A stretch of DNA of 64,000 bases, taken from the NCBI RefSeq assembly GCF_947497275.1, contig NZ_CANMFS010000001.1, positions 496,001 to 560,000 on the forward strand. Reading direction: 5' to 3'. The translations under genes were made by a program, and so were the position numbers. The notes under the pieces were generated by a model, which saw only the letters and a program-made list of their open reading frames with translations, was not told the origin of the DNA and did no database searches. Each line of letters starts with the position of its first letter. Within the stretch, counting starts at the first letter, position 1. This DNA is from an uncultured Sulfitobacter sp. (GTDB taxonomy: Bacteria > Pseudomonadota > Alphaproteobacteria > Rhodobacterales > Rhodobacteraceae). This document shows, in pieces, positions 40,403 to 50,511 of this stretch.

Positions 40403-42531
40403 GAGCGGACGTATCTTTCTGTTCCAGTGTCAGCGGCAAAGCCGCGCAGACCGATGTTAAAACCGAAATCGGTCGAGGGCTCAACACTTGTTGATGTGGT
40501 ATAACGGCGCTTGATGCTCAGATCGAGGGTCACACACTCGTTTTCATAGCTCAGGCCAAAGCCTGCCGTCGCTGCCCGGTCCGAGGCCGTGTCGAACCGC
40601 CAATCCGCGCTTGCGGTCCAGTAGCGGTTTATCTGCAAACTGCCGTCGAGCGCGAATTCGGAAACGCTGCTGTCGCGGTCCTCACCGGCGTCGGCGTCCA
40701 GCCAGACGTACCCCCCGCCGAGCCGCCCCCGGCGCATGGCGAAATCACCACGCACCTCGGCCTTGGTCAGGTCGAAGTCTTCGGTAAGCAGGCTGCGTCC
40801 GGTCAGGTACAGTGCGCTGCCGGTCTCGATTTGACCGGCGACGAGAAAATCGGACGAAAGCGAGTCGAGGCCTGATGTCGCGGAGAACCCTGAATCCGTA
40901 TCTTCCCTGAAGACCTGACCCAGGGTGACATGCGTGTTCCAGCCGTCAGGATCGAACCGTGACCAACCGACCCCGAGTGCGGCCATCGCCCCGCGCTCGC
41001 GTCGGTCCGGCCGCGGAAACCGGGAGATGCTCAGGAGATTGCCCTGATCGAACTCCACGCGGGTGCTCTCTTCATTCGGGATATCCAGACGGGTGCCGCC
41101 GACGACGCTGACTTGGGCGACTGGCTCAAGCAGGTGGCGCACGCCGTTCGCGGATTGGCGGCTGAGCGGATAGCGCAGGGTCAGAGCCGCATGGGGCGTT
41201 ATTTCGGTAACGCGGTCGGGAAATGTATCGTCCTGCGCGATGCGGAACGCGTTGAAACTGGCGCCGAGCTGGGTGTCGGCCCGCAACCCGCTGGCGAAGA
41301 TGGCGGTGCGCATCCAGTCAAGCTGGCCGTTCAGGCGCGCAATATCGCGGCCATCGACGATGTCATCGGCGTCGTCGCTGTCAATCGACACGCTGGAGCT
41401 GCGCCTGTGGCTGTGTGCGACAAGACGGGCCCGCACCTCGCCCCCCAGTGCATCGGGAAAGAAGCGCCGCTCGTATTCGCCGTCCAGCACCAGGGTCGGC
41501 AGGGTTGCGTTTTCTTCGCCGTCGCGCAGGGTTTTGAAATTGATGAAGCTGGCACTGATGTAGGCATCGCGGCGCGCCCGGCTCAGGCGCAGTTCGGATC
41601 GCAGGCGGTCGGCGTCGGAATAGCCGTAGTCCTTGAGATAAGCATCGTCGCTGACCGCTTCGATATCGAAGCGCAGGGTGAAATCATCGGGCAGCGCGAA
41701 TTCACCGCGCCCGAACAGATAGCCGCGCGTGTCTCCGGGGCGCAGGTCGTCTTCGGTGATGGCGGCGTCGAACTGTACGCGTCCGTTGCGGTAGGCCTGC
41801 CGGTAGCGGAACTGCAGGGTCGTCGTCGAAGACGAAAGATAGGGTGTCAGGGTCAAATCCCGTTTGTCGCTCAGCTTGATGAAATACGGGATCTTGAGGC
41901 CGATGCCGAGCTGTGACGTGCTGCGTACCGAAGGCACGAGAAAGCCGCTTGCACGGCTCACGGTCGGGTCGGGAAGACGCAGGCGCGGCAACCAGAACAC
42001 CGGAAGATTGCCGATGCGAAACTGCGCTTCGTCGAAGTAGAGCTGATTTTCGACCGAATCGTGAATCACCCTCTTGGCGCGAATCTGCCAAAGGGGCGGA
42101 CGCCCGTCGTCGCAGATACGGCACGAGGTGATCGCGGTCTTGTACAGTTGGCTGTAGCGGCCATCGACACGGTTCAGCTGAACGGCTGCCAGTTGCAGCT
42201 GTTGTTCGAGCACCAGCCGCGCACCGCGCAGGATGCCGTTTCGCAGATCCCCGTCCAGCGCGGCCGCATCGGCGACGATCACCGTGCCTTCGCCTTCGGT
42301 CAGGGTGATTGGTCCGTCGATTTCCAACCCGCCCGTGTCCTGGCTATAGCGGATTGCCCGCGCTTGCAGACGCACGCCATTCTGGAATGCCTCGACGTTA
42401 CCGGACGCCACAAGCATCCGGTCGCGGGTGATATAAAGCTGGTCCGCAACAAGAAGCGCCGGTGCGCCGGTTTGCTGTGCGCGCAAAAGGCCGGGCAGGA
42501 CCAACAGAAGAACAAGCAAGAACCGCCGCAT
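40390..42531 (-). CDS. lptD: LPS-assembly protein LptD
   Basis: LptD is the outer-membrane beta-barrel that inserts lipopolysaccharide. The 713-residue product has a signal peptide (MRRFLLVLLLVLPGLLRA) and an OstA-type periplasmic domain. A Cys pair follows at ITSCRICDDGRPPLWQIRA and the barrel begins with WLPRLRLPDPTVSRASGFLVPS. A second set of Cys is in YENECVTLDLSI and at the C-terminus (VRSCSN), consistent with the inter-domain disulfides known for LptD. It follows lptG after one base, which suggests joint control of the Lpt machine. Confidence 0.95.
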   Translation of the reverse strand: MRRFLLVLLLVLPGLLRAQQTGAPALLVADQLYITRDRMLVASGNVEAFQNGVRLQARAIRYSQDTGGLEIDGPITLTEGEGTVIVADAAALDGDLRNGILRGARLVLEQQLQLAAVQLNRVDGRYSQLYKTAITSCRICDDGRPPLWQIRAKRVIHDSVENQLYFDEAQFRIGNLPVFWLPRLRLPDPTVSRASGFLVPSVRSTSQLGIGLKIPYFIKLSDKRDLTLTPYLSSSTTTLQFRYRQAYRNGRVQFDAAITEDDLRPGDTRGYLFGRGEFALPDDFTLRFDIEAVSDDAYLKDYGYSDADRLRSELRLSRARRDAYISASFINFKTLRDGEENATLPTLVLDGEYERRFFPDALGGEVRARLVAHSHRRSSSVSIDSDDADDIVDGRDIARLNGQLDWMRTAIFASGLRADTQLGASFNAFRIAQDDTFPDRVTEITPHAALTLRYPLSRQSANGVRHLLEPVAQVSVVGGTRLDIPNEESTRVEFDQGNLLSISRFPRPDRRERGAMAALGVGWSRFDPDGWNTHVTLGQVFREDTDSGFSATSGLDSLSSDFLVAGQIETGSALYLTGRSLLTEDFDLTKAEVRGDFAMRRGRLGGGYVWLDADAGEDRDSSVSEFALDGSLQINRYWTASADWRFDTASDRAATAGFGLSYENECVTLDLSIKRRYTTSTSVEPSTDFGFNIGLRGFAADTGTERYVRSCSN

Positions 42532-43629
42532 CTAACCGTCTTCCTTGTGCAGCAGCAGCCCCAAGGCCAGAAATACGGCCGCTACGGGCGGCGCCCATGC
42601 GGAAAGGATTACCGGTATCTGGCCGTTTTCACCCAGAATTTGCGAAAAGCTGCGGATAAAATACAAGCCGAACCCCAACAGTATCGCCAACAGCACCGCG
42701 ACACCGGTGCCTCCCGATCTGGTATGGCGCATGGTGAAGGCGCTCGCAACAAGAACCATGGCCATCAGAAACAGCGGGCGGGCCAACTCGGATTGCAACC
42801 AGACCTGATGACGGCGGGGGCTGAAACCGGAGTATTCAAGCTGTCGGATAAAGTCCGGCAGATCATAAATCGAAATGCTGCCGGCGTTGCCAAAACTGTC
42901 CCGGATCCGCTCGAGCGTAAGCGACGAGGGGATCGTCAGCGTTTCGTGAAAGCTGGAATTGCCCTCGGCATTTATTCCGGCTTGCAACGGCCAGGATTTG
43001 GCGTTCCTCAGTTTCCATCCGTCGTCTTCAAGAGCCGCACTTTGCGCTTCGATCCTGCGGATCGGCCCACCGTCCCGCTCGTAGGCGATGAAGGTCACGT
43101 CATATAGCACCGAGCCGTCGTTGTTCGATCGCCACGCGCGGATTACCGACTGGCCGTCGGCAGTGCCCTGCCGCAGCCACAGCCCTTCTTCGGATACCGA
43201 CAGAGCGGAGGGGCCGCCGGCCTGATACCCTTCGGAGAGCTGCACGAACCGTTTCGACGTGGCAGCGACAATGGGATTGAACAGACCCACGATCATCAGC
43301 CCGATGATAAAGGCCACGGCAACCGGCGACATCAACGTTTTCAACGCTGACCGACCCGCCGCCCGCGTCACCACCAGTTCCGAGGACCGCGCGAGCGAAA
43401 CGAACAGGGCGACAGTGGCCAGCAGCATGTTGAGCGGCAGGATCAGGTTGATCGTTTGCGGCACGCGCAGCAGGGTGAGCCGGATAATGTCGCCGAACGT
43501 CACGTTTTCGGCATAGCTCTCCTGCGCCTGATCGATCAGATCGGTGATGAAGATCAGCGTCGACAGAATCGCGGTGATGTAGAGAAAGCTCATCGTGAAG
43601 CGCCGTGCGAAGTACAGATGCAACGTCAT
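42532..43629 (-). CDS. lptG: LPS export permease LptG
   Basis: LptG forms the inner-membrane part of the LptB2FG transporter that extracts LPS. The product of 365 residues has six transmembrane segments (ITAILSTLIFITDLID; LNMLLATVALFVSLARSSELVVTRAAG; AVAVLLAILLGFGLYF) with a periplasmic jelly-roll between. The start is ATG 43629 (MTLHLYFARRFTMS), which overlaps lptF by ATGA; the ORF track adds 23 residues from lptF. lptD follows directly. Confidence 0.93.
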   Translation of the reverse strand: MTLHLYFARRFTMSFLYITAILSTLIFITDLIDQAQESYAENVTFGDIIRLTLLRVPQTINLILPLNMLLATVALFVSLARSSELVVTRAAGRSALKTLMSPVAVAFIIGLMIVGLFNPIVAATSKRFVQLSEGYQAGGPSALSVSEEGLWLRQGTADGQSVIRAWRSNNDGSVLYDVTFIAYERDGGPIRRIEAQSAALEDDGWKLRNAKSWPLQAGINAEGNSSFHETLTIPSSLTLERIRDSFGNAGSISIYDLPDFIRQLEYSGFSPRRHQVWLQSELARPLFLMAMVLVASAFTMRHTRSGGTGVAVLLAILLGFGLYFIRSFSQILGENGQIPVILSAWAPPVAAVFLALGLLLHKEDG

Positions 43630-44756
43630 GCGGAAGCTCCGCGCCTGTGCAGCCGTGCCCGCCATCCCGGATGCGCCGCATGCAGCAGCATGAGACATGA
43701 CAAAAGCGCCCCGATCGCTGCAGGCAGATAGAGGATCGGCCAGAGATTTGCCATCTCGCGGACTTGCGGCACCAGCGTGCCGCGCATGCCGTCAAGCGCC
43801 AAGAGCAGCCCGAAGGCGATCACGATCTCGCGCCAGACGCCGAACCGAGAAAAGCCGCCGATCAGAAGCGTTGAAAAACCGATCATCGCCGCGACGACGC
43901 AGAACAGCGGTTGCGCAATGCGTGCATTGATTTCTTCGGCGATGTCGCCCCGCGTCTTGCCGGACTGAGCAGCGATGCCATCCCAATCGCTCAAAAGTTC
44001 CGGTGTGGGGGTGTTCGCGATACTGAGCGCGCGCACATCGTCAGACCGCACGAGCGCTGAGATGTCGAACGAGAAATCCGCAAATTTGGCGGTTGAAAGG
44101 CGCAGCTCTTCGCGGTCGAGGCGCTGTGCCAGCCCGTCGACCATGATCAGCGTGGTCACATCGTCGTTGCGGATCAGATAGGCTTCGGCAGCGATATAGA
44201 TCACCCCGCGCTCCGGGTCGCGCCGATCCGACAGAAAGACGTCGCGCAGCACGCCCTCGGCGTCGATCTGCCGTGTGTAGAATGTGACCTTATCAGTCGG
44301 ATGCAGGAATGTTCCCTCGGTCAGCAACCTGGCGGTGACATTCTGCGCTATTTCCTGTTCGCGTTGTTTCAGTTCGGACTGCGCCATCGGCACCAGAAAG
44401 TGGCTCAGAATGCTCATCCCCAAGGCGACGCACAGCCCGAACACGAGAACAGGTCGTGCCATCCGCCAGGGGCCCGTTCCCGTGGCCTGCATGACCACCA
44501 GCTCGCTTTCGGAGATCATCCTGTTGGTGACATAAACCGACGCGGCGAACGTCGCGATGGGCAGGACGGTCGCCACGAGGCGCGGCAGGCCGAGAGCGGT
44601 GAATTCGAGAAAAACAAGCGCCGTCTGTCCATCCCCGATAAGGGTATCGAACAGGATTACGGCGCGGTTGATCCAGAAAATTGCCACGAGCACCAGCGCG
44701 AAGAAGCCAAACAGCACCAGGAGCTGCGACAGCACGTAGCGGTCGACATGGCCCAC
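43626..44756 (-). CDS. lptF: LPS export permease LptF
   Basis: This is the partner of LptG. The product of 376 residues opens VGHVDRYVLSQLLVLFGFFALVLVAIFW, carries SESELVVMQATGTGPWRMARP, and ends with the paired C-terminal helices. The GTG at 44756 has AGGAGG 6 bases upstream and is preferred over GTG 44771, which overlaps that ribosome-binding site. It is first in the lptF-lptG-lptD-surA-pdxA-rsmA run and divergent from pepA. Confidence 0.92.
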   Translation of the reverse strand: MGHVDRYVLSQLLVLFGFFALVLVAIFWINRAVILFDTLIGDGQTALVFLEFTALGLPRLVATVLPIATFAASVYVTNRMISESELVVMQATGTGPWRMARPVLVFGLCVALGMSILSHFLVPMAQSELKQREQEIAQNVTARLLTEGTFLHPTDKVTFYTRQIDAEGVLRDVFLSDRRDPERGVIYIAAEAYLIRNDDVTTLIMVDGLAQRLDREELRLSTAKFADFSFDISALVRSDDVRALSIANTPTPELLSDWDGIAAQSGKTRGDIAEEINARIAQPLFCVVAAMIGFSTLLIGGFSRFGVWREIVIAFGLLLALDGMRGTLVPQVREMANLWPILYLPAAIGALLSCLMLLHAAHPGWRARLHRRGASA

Positions 44757-44895
44757 TCTGATCCTCCTCACTTCTATTCCACGGCGGTGATTGAGCGCGA
44801 CGATACCGCAAAGCGAAGGGGTGGAAAACTCCTATCTGGCCTTGGGCGTCTTCGCACGCTAGGTCTTGGCGAAAGCAACCGAAAAGGCGTGTGAC

Positions 44896-46371
44896 ATGAC
44901 CGAGCTGACCTCAATGACATTTTCCGAAACCGATCTGGACGCGATCGCGGCGCAGACCGGCCGCGTGGCGATCTTTGTGGATGCGAAGGGCAAGCTGGAT
45001 CCCGGCGCGCGCAGGGTCAACAAGATGATGAAGGGGGCTATCGCACGGTTGGCCGAAAGCGAACGCTGGAACAAGATGAAAGAGGCTGACCTGATTACGC
45101 TTGCCTATCCGCAGGGTCTGCAGGCGGATGCCGTGGATGTCGTGCGGATCGAACGGTCTGCCAAGGCGGATGTAGCACGCAAGGCGGGTGCGGCGCTGGC
45201 GAAGGCGCGCGGTGGCAAGGGCGACGTGCTGATGCTGGCGGGTCCGCTGCGGCGCGCCGAAGACACGGTGTACGGTTTCGCCATGCGCGATTACGCATTC
45301 GAGGTGCACAAGACCGCAGAAAGCAGCCGCACCGGCGGCGTGACCGTGATGACCGGCAAGCCAGACGATCTGAAACTGTCGGCAGTTGCACCGCTGGCCG
45401 TCGCTGAAGGCGCGCACATGTGCCGCGATCTGGTGAACGAGCCGGCCAATGTGCTGACCACGACGAATTACGCAGAGCGGCTGAAGGAGATGGAAAACCT
45501 TGGCCTCAAAGTTGAGGTTCTGGATGAAGATGCGCTGGCAAAGTTGGGAATGCGAACGCTTTTATCTGTGGGGCAGGGGTCTGACAGCCCGTCCTATGTG
45601 GTTGCGATGCACTGGAACGGCGGACCTGAGGGCGAAGCGCCGCTGGCGCTGGTCGGCAAGGGCGTCGTTTTCGACACAGGAGGCATTTCGATCAAGCCCG
45701 CAGGTGGTATGGAAGACATGACGATGGACATGGGCGGCTCCGCCGCTGTTGCGGGCGTCATGCGCACGCTGGCGCTGCGCGGCGCGCGGGCCAATGTCGT
45801 GGGCCTGGTCGGGCTCGTGGAAAACATGCCGTCAGGCAACGCGACACGTCCCGGTGACGTCATCACCTCGATGAAGGGCGATACGGTCGAGGTGATCAAC
45901 ACCGACGCCGAAGGCCGCTTGGTCCTGTGCGATGTGATGTGGTATGCGCAGGAACACTACAAGCCGTCCGCGATGATCGATCTGGCAACGCTGACCGGCG
46001 CGATCATCATCGGCTTGGGGCACGAAAACGCAGGCGTTTTTTCCAACGACGATGATTTCTGCGATGGGTTCCTCAAGGCCGCAAAGACCGAGGGCGAAGG
46101 CGCGTGGCGGATGCCGCTGGGGCAGGCTTATGATGACCAGCTTAAAAGCCGTATCGCGGATATGAAGAACGTCGGCGGCAGGCCCGCCGGGTCGATCACG
46201 GCGGCGCAGTTCCTGCAGCGTTTCGTGAAAGAGGGGTGTCCCTGGATCCATCTGGATATCGCGGGGGTCGCATCGGTGAAATCCGAAACCACGCTCGCGC
46301 CCGTTGGCGCGACGGGCTGGGGTGTCGCCGCCCTGAACCGCCTGATCGCGGACCGCTACGAGGCGGAGTGA
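44896..46371 (+). CDS. pepA: Leucyl aminopeptidase (M17)
   Basis: This cytoplasmic aminopeptidase uses two metal ions. The product of 491 residues has GKGVVFDTGGISIKPAGGMEDMTMDMGG with metal ligands and the family signature NTDAEGRLVL. The start is ATG 44896 (MTELTSMTFSETDL); the ORF track starts ten codons earlier at TTG. It is followed by holC with no gap, the usual arrangement. Confidence 0.95.
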   Translation: MTELTSMTFSETDLDAIAAQTGRVAIFVDAKGKLDPGARRVNKMMKGAIARLAESERWNKMKEADLITLAYPQGLQADAVDVVRIERSAKADVARKAGAALAKARGGKGDVLMLAGPLRRAEDTVYGFAMRDYAFEVHKTAESSRTGGVTVMTGKPDDLKLSAVAPLAVAEGAHMCRDLVNEPANVLTTTNYAERLKEMENLGLKVEVLDEDALAKLGMRTLLSVGQGSDSPSYVVAMHWNGGPEGEAPLALVGKGVVFDTGGISIKPAGGMEDMTMDMGGSAAVAGVMRTLALRGARANVVGLVGLVENMPSGNATRPGDVITSMKGDTVEVINTDAEGRLVLCDVMWYAQEHYKPSAMIDLATLTGAIIIGLGHENAGVFSNDDDFCDGFLKAAKTEGEGAWRMPLGQAYDDQLKSRIADMKNVGGRPAGSITAAQFLQRFVKEGCPWIHLDIAGVASVKSETTLAPVGATGWGVAALNRLIADRYEAE

Positions 46372-46376
46372 TCACA

Positions 46377-46835
46377 GTGGGCGCTGCCATGTTTTATCAC
46401 CTCACGCAGCGCCCGCTGGAGGACACGCTGCGCCAACTGCTGGAGAAATCGCTGGCAGCAGGGTGGCGTGTGGCCGTGCGTGGCACGGACCCGGCGCGGC
46501 TCGATGCGCTGGACCGGGCATTGTGGCTTGGTCCGCAAGACAGTTTTTTGCCGCATGGATTGGCGGGCGGGGATCAGGACGCAGGACAGCCCGTGCTCTT
46601 GACGACGCAAACGGTGGCCCCGAACAGTCCCGAATGCCTGATGGTCGTTCATTCTGCCGACGTGGCGGAGGCGGATGTTGCGGCGATGGCGCGGGTGTGC
46701 ATCCTCTTCGACGGCCACGACGAGGCCGCGCTTGCCCATGCGCGCGCCCAATGGAAAACCCTGACGAAAGCCGGCGTGAAGGCACAATACTGGTCCGAGG
46801 AGTCGGGACGTTGGGAGAAGAAGGCGGAAAGCTGA
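46377..46835 (+). CDS. holC: DNA polymerase III chi subunit
   Basis: HolC links the clamp loader to single-strand DNA-binding protein. The 152-residue product has FYHLTQRPLEDTLRQLLEKSLAAGWRVAVRG and the region LDRALWLGPQDSFLPHG. The start is GTG 46377, giving a product that begins MGAAMFYHLT, a form seen in relatives as I recall. ATG 46389 and GTG 46368 are alternatives. It lies directly after pepA. Confidence 0.87.
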   Translation: MGAAMFYHLTQRPLEDTLRQLLEKSLAAGWRVAVRGTDPARLDALDRALWLGPQDSFLPHGLAGGDQDAGQPVLLTTQTVAPNSPECLMVVHSADVAEADVAAMARVCILFDGHDEAALAHARAQWKTLTKAGVKAQYWSEESGRWEKKAES

Positions 46836-46854
46836 AACGCGCTGTGTGTCTGGA

Positions 46855-47325
46855 TCAACCGGGTGCGGGCGGCCACGCCAGATCGGGGCCGCTTTTGAAA
46901 TACGAAACATTGTTGGTGAACGTGCTGGTTGGGGCAAGCCGGATAAGCCGGCCGGTCGGATCATCGATCTTAGCCACGTTTTCGATGAACCACGGGTTCC
47001 ACTGCGGCTCGGGTCCCAGATACTTGTGCAGCAAGCGCCGGAACAGTGGAGGTGACATTGGTCGGACAGTGGCACGGCCGCGAAGCCCCAGATGCAGGAG
47101 GATGCCGCGCGGATTGTCGTACTGTACGATTTCGACGGCGCAGCGCGGGTCGGCCTCTATGCGTCTTACAGAGCTGGCGTCCGCAGAACCCAGCAGCCAT
47201 ATTGCATCGTCTTCCCAAAGAAACCACATTGGCGCGTTGCGCGGTGCGCCGTCCTGCGTCACGGTCGCCAGATTGGCCATCAGGGGCTGGGTGAGTACGT
47301 CCATCGGATCAAACGATTGCGCCAT
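46855..47325 (-). CDS. Pyridoxamine 5'-phosphate oxidase-fold protein
   Basis: The 156-residue product shows a flavin-binding split barrel (PLMANLATVTQDGAPRNAPMWFLWEDDAIWLLG, RGRATVRPMSPPL). It belongs to the broad PNPOx/general stress class; no specific activity can be assigned. It converges on holC with 19 bases between stops. Confidence 0.8.
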   Translation of the reverse strand: MAQSFDPMDVLTQPLMANLATVTQDGAPRNAPMWFLWEDDAIWLLGSADASSVRRIEADPRCAVEIVQYDNPRGILLHLGLRGRATVRPMSPPLFRRLLHKYLGPEPQWNPWFIENVAKIDDPTGRLIRLAPTSTFTNNVSYFKSGPDLAWPPAPG

Positions 47326-47376
47326 TCCAACCGGATAGACCTGTGCGCAATCTGACGCAAGCGAGACAGCACGACA

Positions 47377-47958
47377 CTATCGTGTCAGGATCAGCTCGCC
47401 GCCGGTGATCTCGATCCGGCCCCAGCGTTGCAGATAGCCCATGCCAAGCAGCGAGCCTTGCATTTCGCCGCCGTTCACCGTCGCTGCCACATTGGTGTCT
47501 GTGATATCGCCCAGCCGCACGCGGTCGAGGCGGACAGGCGCGGTGCGCACGGTACCGTTGGCGGTATTGGCGGTTCCTATGTAGTTGAGCGTATCGGGGT
47601 CAAGCCCGGCGCGTCGCGCGTCCGCACGGGTCAGCACCATATCGGTGGCACCGGTATCGACGACAAACGGGATCGCGGCACCGTTGATATCGAGCGTGAG
47701 GTAGTAATGCCCATCGCGCTGGCGGGGCACGGCGATCTGCCCGCTGCCGGTCTGCACCATCTGGTTGCGCACGGTTGACCGCTGCACATCGTTCCACAGG
47801 CCGTATGCCGCCACCACACCGAGAAACAGAAAGCCCCAGATCATCGCATGTTGCAGATGGCGCCCGATGCTATCGCGGCTTTGCAAAAACAACCAGCCGC
47901 CGATGGCCAGTCCCAGCAAGGACATATAAATCAGCGTGGCGATGTTGTCTGAGGACAT
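47377..47958 (-). CDS. Retropepsin-like aspartic protease, membrane anchored
   Basis: The 193-residue product has two transmembrane segments (LIYMSLLGLAIGGWLFL; AMIWGFLFLGVVAAYGLW) and a clan AA aspartic protease domain. The active-site motif is PFVVDTGATDMVLTRADARRAG, with GLLGMGYLQRW-like end. This is the single-domain TIGR02281-type family. It stands alone between the PNPOx-like and marC genes. The substrate is unknown. Confidence 0.85.
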   Translation of the reverse strand: MSSDNIATLIYMSLLGLAIGGWLFLQSRDSIGRHLQHAMIWGFLFLGVVAAYGLWNDVQRSTVRNQMVQTGSGQIAVPRQRDGHYYLTLDINGAAIPFVVDTGATDMVLTRADARRAGLDPDTLNYIGTANTANGTVRTAPVRLDRVRLGDITDTNVAATVNGGEMQGSLLGMGYLQRWGRIEITGGELILTR

Positions 47959-48010
47959 GAAAGGCGGCTCCGGTCGGTTGGGTGCCTAACATATAGGGAG
48001 GCTGCGCCGA

Positions 48011-48652
48011 TCATCCAACCGCAGGGCCGAAACCGAACGCCGACAGACCGTCGAGCACGAATTGCACCGACAACGCAGCCAGCAACATGCCCAGAACGCG
48101 GGTGATCACGTTGATCGCGACCTTTCCCAGGGCATGCTCCAGATAGCTGCTGATGCGCAGCATGATGTACATGATCAGCAATATCACCGCCGTGATGCCC
48201 AGCACCGCGATCAGGCCTTCGCCGCCGGGCTTTTCGCCCACCAAAAGGATGACCGAAGCAATTGCTCCCGGCCCGGCGACCAACGGAATGGCAAGCGGGA
48301 ACACGGACGGATCGTCGGCGTGTTCGGGATCCTGGTCGGTGGTCTGGTCTTCGCGGCGCTTGGTGCGCCGTTCGAACAGCATGTCGAGCGCGGTCAGGAA
48401 CAGCAACACACCACCGGCGACCCTGAAGGCGGGCATCGAGATGCCGACGAAACCAAGAACGGCTTCCCCGAAGAAGGCGAAGAGGGCCAGAAGCAGCCCC
48501 GCAACGATCACCGCACGGCCCGCGATGCGGGCGCGCTGCGCTTTGGTCATTCCTCCTGTCAGCGCCAAGAAGATCGGCGCGATCGCGATCGGGTCGATGA
48601 CCACGAGCAGGGTCACGAACGCGGTGATCATATAGGCGGTGTCGAGGATCAT
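48011..48652 (-). CDS. MarC family membrane protein
   Basis: The 213-residue product has six hydrophobic segments. It contains VTLLVVIDPIAIAPIFLALTGGM and FPLAIPLVAGPGAIASVILL, both typical of MarC/UPF0056 proteins. A charged loop between helices 3 and 4 is long. Its function is not settled. It overlaps the upstream ABC-F gene by ATGA. Confidence 0.88.
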   Translation of the reverse strand: MILDTAYMITAFVTLLVVIDPIAIAPIFLALTGGMTKAQRARIAGRAVIVAGLLLALFAFFGEAVLGFVGISMPAFRVAGGVLLFLTALDMLFERRTKRREDQTTDQDPEHADDPSVFPLAIPLVAGPGAIASVILLVGEKPGGEGLIAVLGITAVILLIMYIMLRISSYLEHALGKVAINVITRVLGMLLAALSVQFVLDGLSAFGFGPAVG

Positions 48653-50511
48653 GCTTCTGCCTTCTCAAGCTTTTCAAGCGCGCCCATCCACAGTGCTTCG
48701 GCCCGCTCGAGCGCGCCCATCACCTCGGCGTACTTCTTGTTCCAGACTTCAAGCTCGCCGACCTTGTCTTTTTCGTACAGTGCCGGGTCCGCCAGTTTCT
48801 TGGCCAGCTTGTCGCGCATCTCGTTGATCTTGGAAACCCGTGCCTCGGACGTGCGCACATCCGAGCGCAGGGCAAGGATATCTTCGCGGCTGGCGCGCTT
48901 GGGTCTGGCGGCCTCGACCTTGGGCCTGGCGGTTTTGCTCACCGGCTTTTCGACGGTCAACAGCATCTTGCGATACGCTTCGAGATCGTCCTCGTACGGC
49001 TTTACCGTGCCGTCGGAGACAAGCCAGAGCCGGTCCGCGACCATCGACAACAAGTGCATGTCGTGGCTGACGAGGATAACAGCGCCGGAATAGCGCGTCA
49101 GCGCCTCGACCAGCGCCTCGCGGGACTCGATATCGAGGTGGTTGGTCGGCTCGTCGAGGATCAGCAGGTGCGGCGCATCCAGCGTTGCCAACAACAGCGA
49201 AAGCCGCGCTTTCTGCCCGCCTGACAGACGCCCGACAGCGGTATCGGCCTGATCGGGGCCAAGGCCGAAACCGGCCAGTTGGGCACGTAGCTTGGACTGC
49301 AGCACACCGGGGCGCGCGGCGATCATGTGCTGCAAAGGGGTCTCCTCGACGATCAGCTCGTCCACCTGATGCTGGGCGAAGAAACCGATGCGCAATTTGT
49401 TGGAGTTTACGGCCTTTCCCTCGAACAGGACCAGACGGTTGCTCAACAATTTCGACAGGGTGGATTTACCCTGACCGTTCCGCCCCAGCAGGGCAATACG
49501 GTCATCCTGATCAATGCGCAGGTTAAGCCGCGACAGCACCGGCTGGCCCTCGGTATAGCCGGTCGATCCGCCCTCGATGCTGATGATCGGCGGCGAAAGC
49601 TCGTCGGGCTGGGGGAAGGTAAAGACTTTGCGCGCGGCTTCTTCGGGGGGCGTGATGGTCACCATCTTTTCAATGGCCTTCATCCGCGATTGCGCCTGTT
49701 TGGCCTTGGACGCCTTGGCCTTGAAGCGATCGACAAAGGCTTGCATGTGCGCCTTGTGCGCCTGCTGTTTCTTGGCCTGCGCTGTCAGTTGTGCCCGCTT
49801 CTCGGCGCGCATCTTGGCGAACTGGTCATAGTTGCCCTGATAATAGGTCAGCTTCTTGTCTTCGAGATGCAAAATTCCGCCGACCGCGCGATTGAGCAGG
49901 CCGCGGTCGTGGCTGATGATAATGACCGTGTGCGGGTATTTCGCCAGGTAGTTCTCCAACCACAGCGCGCCTTCGAGATCGAGGTAGTTGGTCGGCTCGT
50001 CGAGCAGCAACAGATCGGGCTGCGCAAACAGCACGCCCGCAAGCGCCACCCGCATCCGCCAGCCGCCAGAGAAATCGGAACAGGGCTGTTGCTGGTCAAG
50101 GTCGTCAAAGCCGAGCCCCTTGAGAATAGAGGCTGCACGCCCTTCTGCGGACCATGCGTCGATGTCGGCAAGCCGCGCCTGAATGTCGGCGATACGGGCG
50201 GGGTCTCTGGCGGTCTCGGCCTCCGCCATCAGACTGGCGCGTTCCGTGTCGGCGGCGAGGACCGTGTCGATGAGCGACACCTCCGAAGACGGCACTTCCT
50301 GCGCCACACCGCCGATCTTAGCGCGCGAGGGCAGGCTGATCTCGCCCGCGTCCAGCCCCAATTCGCCGCGTATGATGCGGAAAAGCGTGGTTTTGCCCGC
50401 ACCGTTGCGGCCCACCAGACCCACCTTGTGCCCATCCGGGATGACGGCGCTGGCCTCCTCGAACAGGGGACGGCCTTCGACGGAATAATTGATCTCTGAT
50501 ATACGTAGCAT
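48649..50511 (-). CDS. ABC-F family ATPase (YheS-type)
   Basis: The product of 620 residues has two ATP cassettes and no membrane parts: GRNGAGKTTLF and FSGGWRMRVALAG with LLLLDEPTNYLD, then GRNGQGKSTLSK and LSGGQKARLSLLL with LLILDEPTNHLD. The start is ATG 50511 (MLRISEINYSVEG), ten codons after the ORF track start. Its C-terminal coiled coil is short. Such proteins remodel the ribosome. It is not a duplicate of the 10.8 kb ABC-F. Confidence 0.9.
   Translation of the reverse strand: MLRISEINYSVEGRPLFEEASAVIPDGHKVGLVGRNGAGKTTLFRIIRGELGLDAGEISLPSRAKIGGVAQEVPSSEVSLIDTVLAADTERASLMAEAETARDPARIADIQARLADIDAWSAEGRAASILKGLGFDDLDQQQPCSDFSGGWRMRVALAGVLFAQPDLLLLDEPTNYLDLEGALWLENYLAKYPHTVIIISHDRGLLNRAVGGILHLEDKKLTYYQGNYDQFAKMRAEKRAQLTAQAKKQQAHKAHMQAFVDRFKAKASKAKQAQSRMKAIEKMVTITPPEEAARKVFTFPQPDELSPPIISIEGGSTGYTEGQPVLSRLNLRIDQDDRIALLGRNGQGKSTLSKLLSNRLVLFEGKAVNSNKLRIGFFAQHQVDELIVEETPLQHMIAARPGVLQSKLRAQLAGFGLGPDQADTAVGRLSGGQKARLSLLLATLDAPHLLILDEPTNHLDIESREALVEALTRYSGAVILVSHDMHLLSMVADRLWLVSDGTVKPYEDDLEAYRKMLLTVEKPVSKTARPKVEAARPKRASREDILALRSDVRTSEARVSKINEMRDKLAKKLADPALYEKDKVGELEVWNKKYAEVMGALERAEALWMGALEKLEKAEA

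Noticed and set aside
49327-50499. Plus-strand ORF of 390 aa
   Set aside because: It lies opposite the ABC-F gene, where both Walker motifs are intact.
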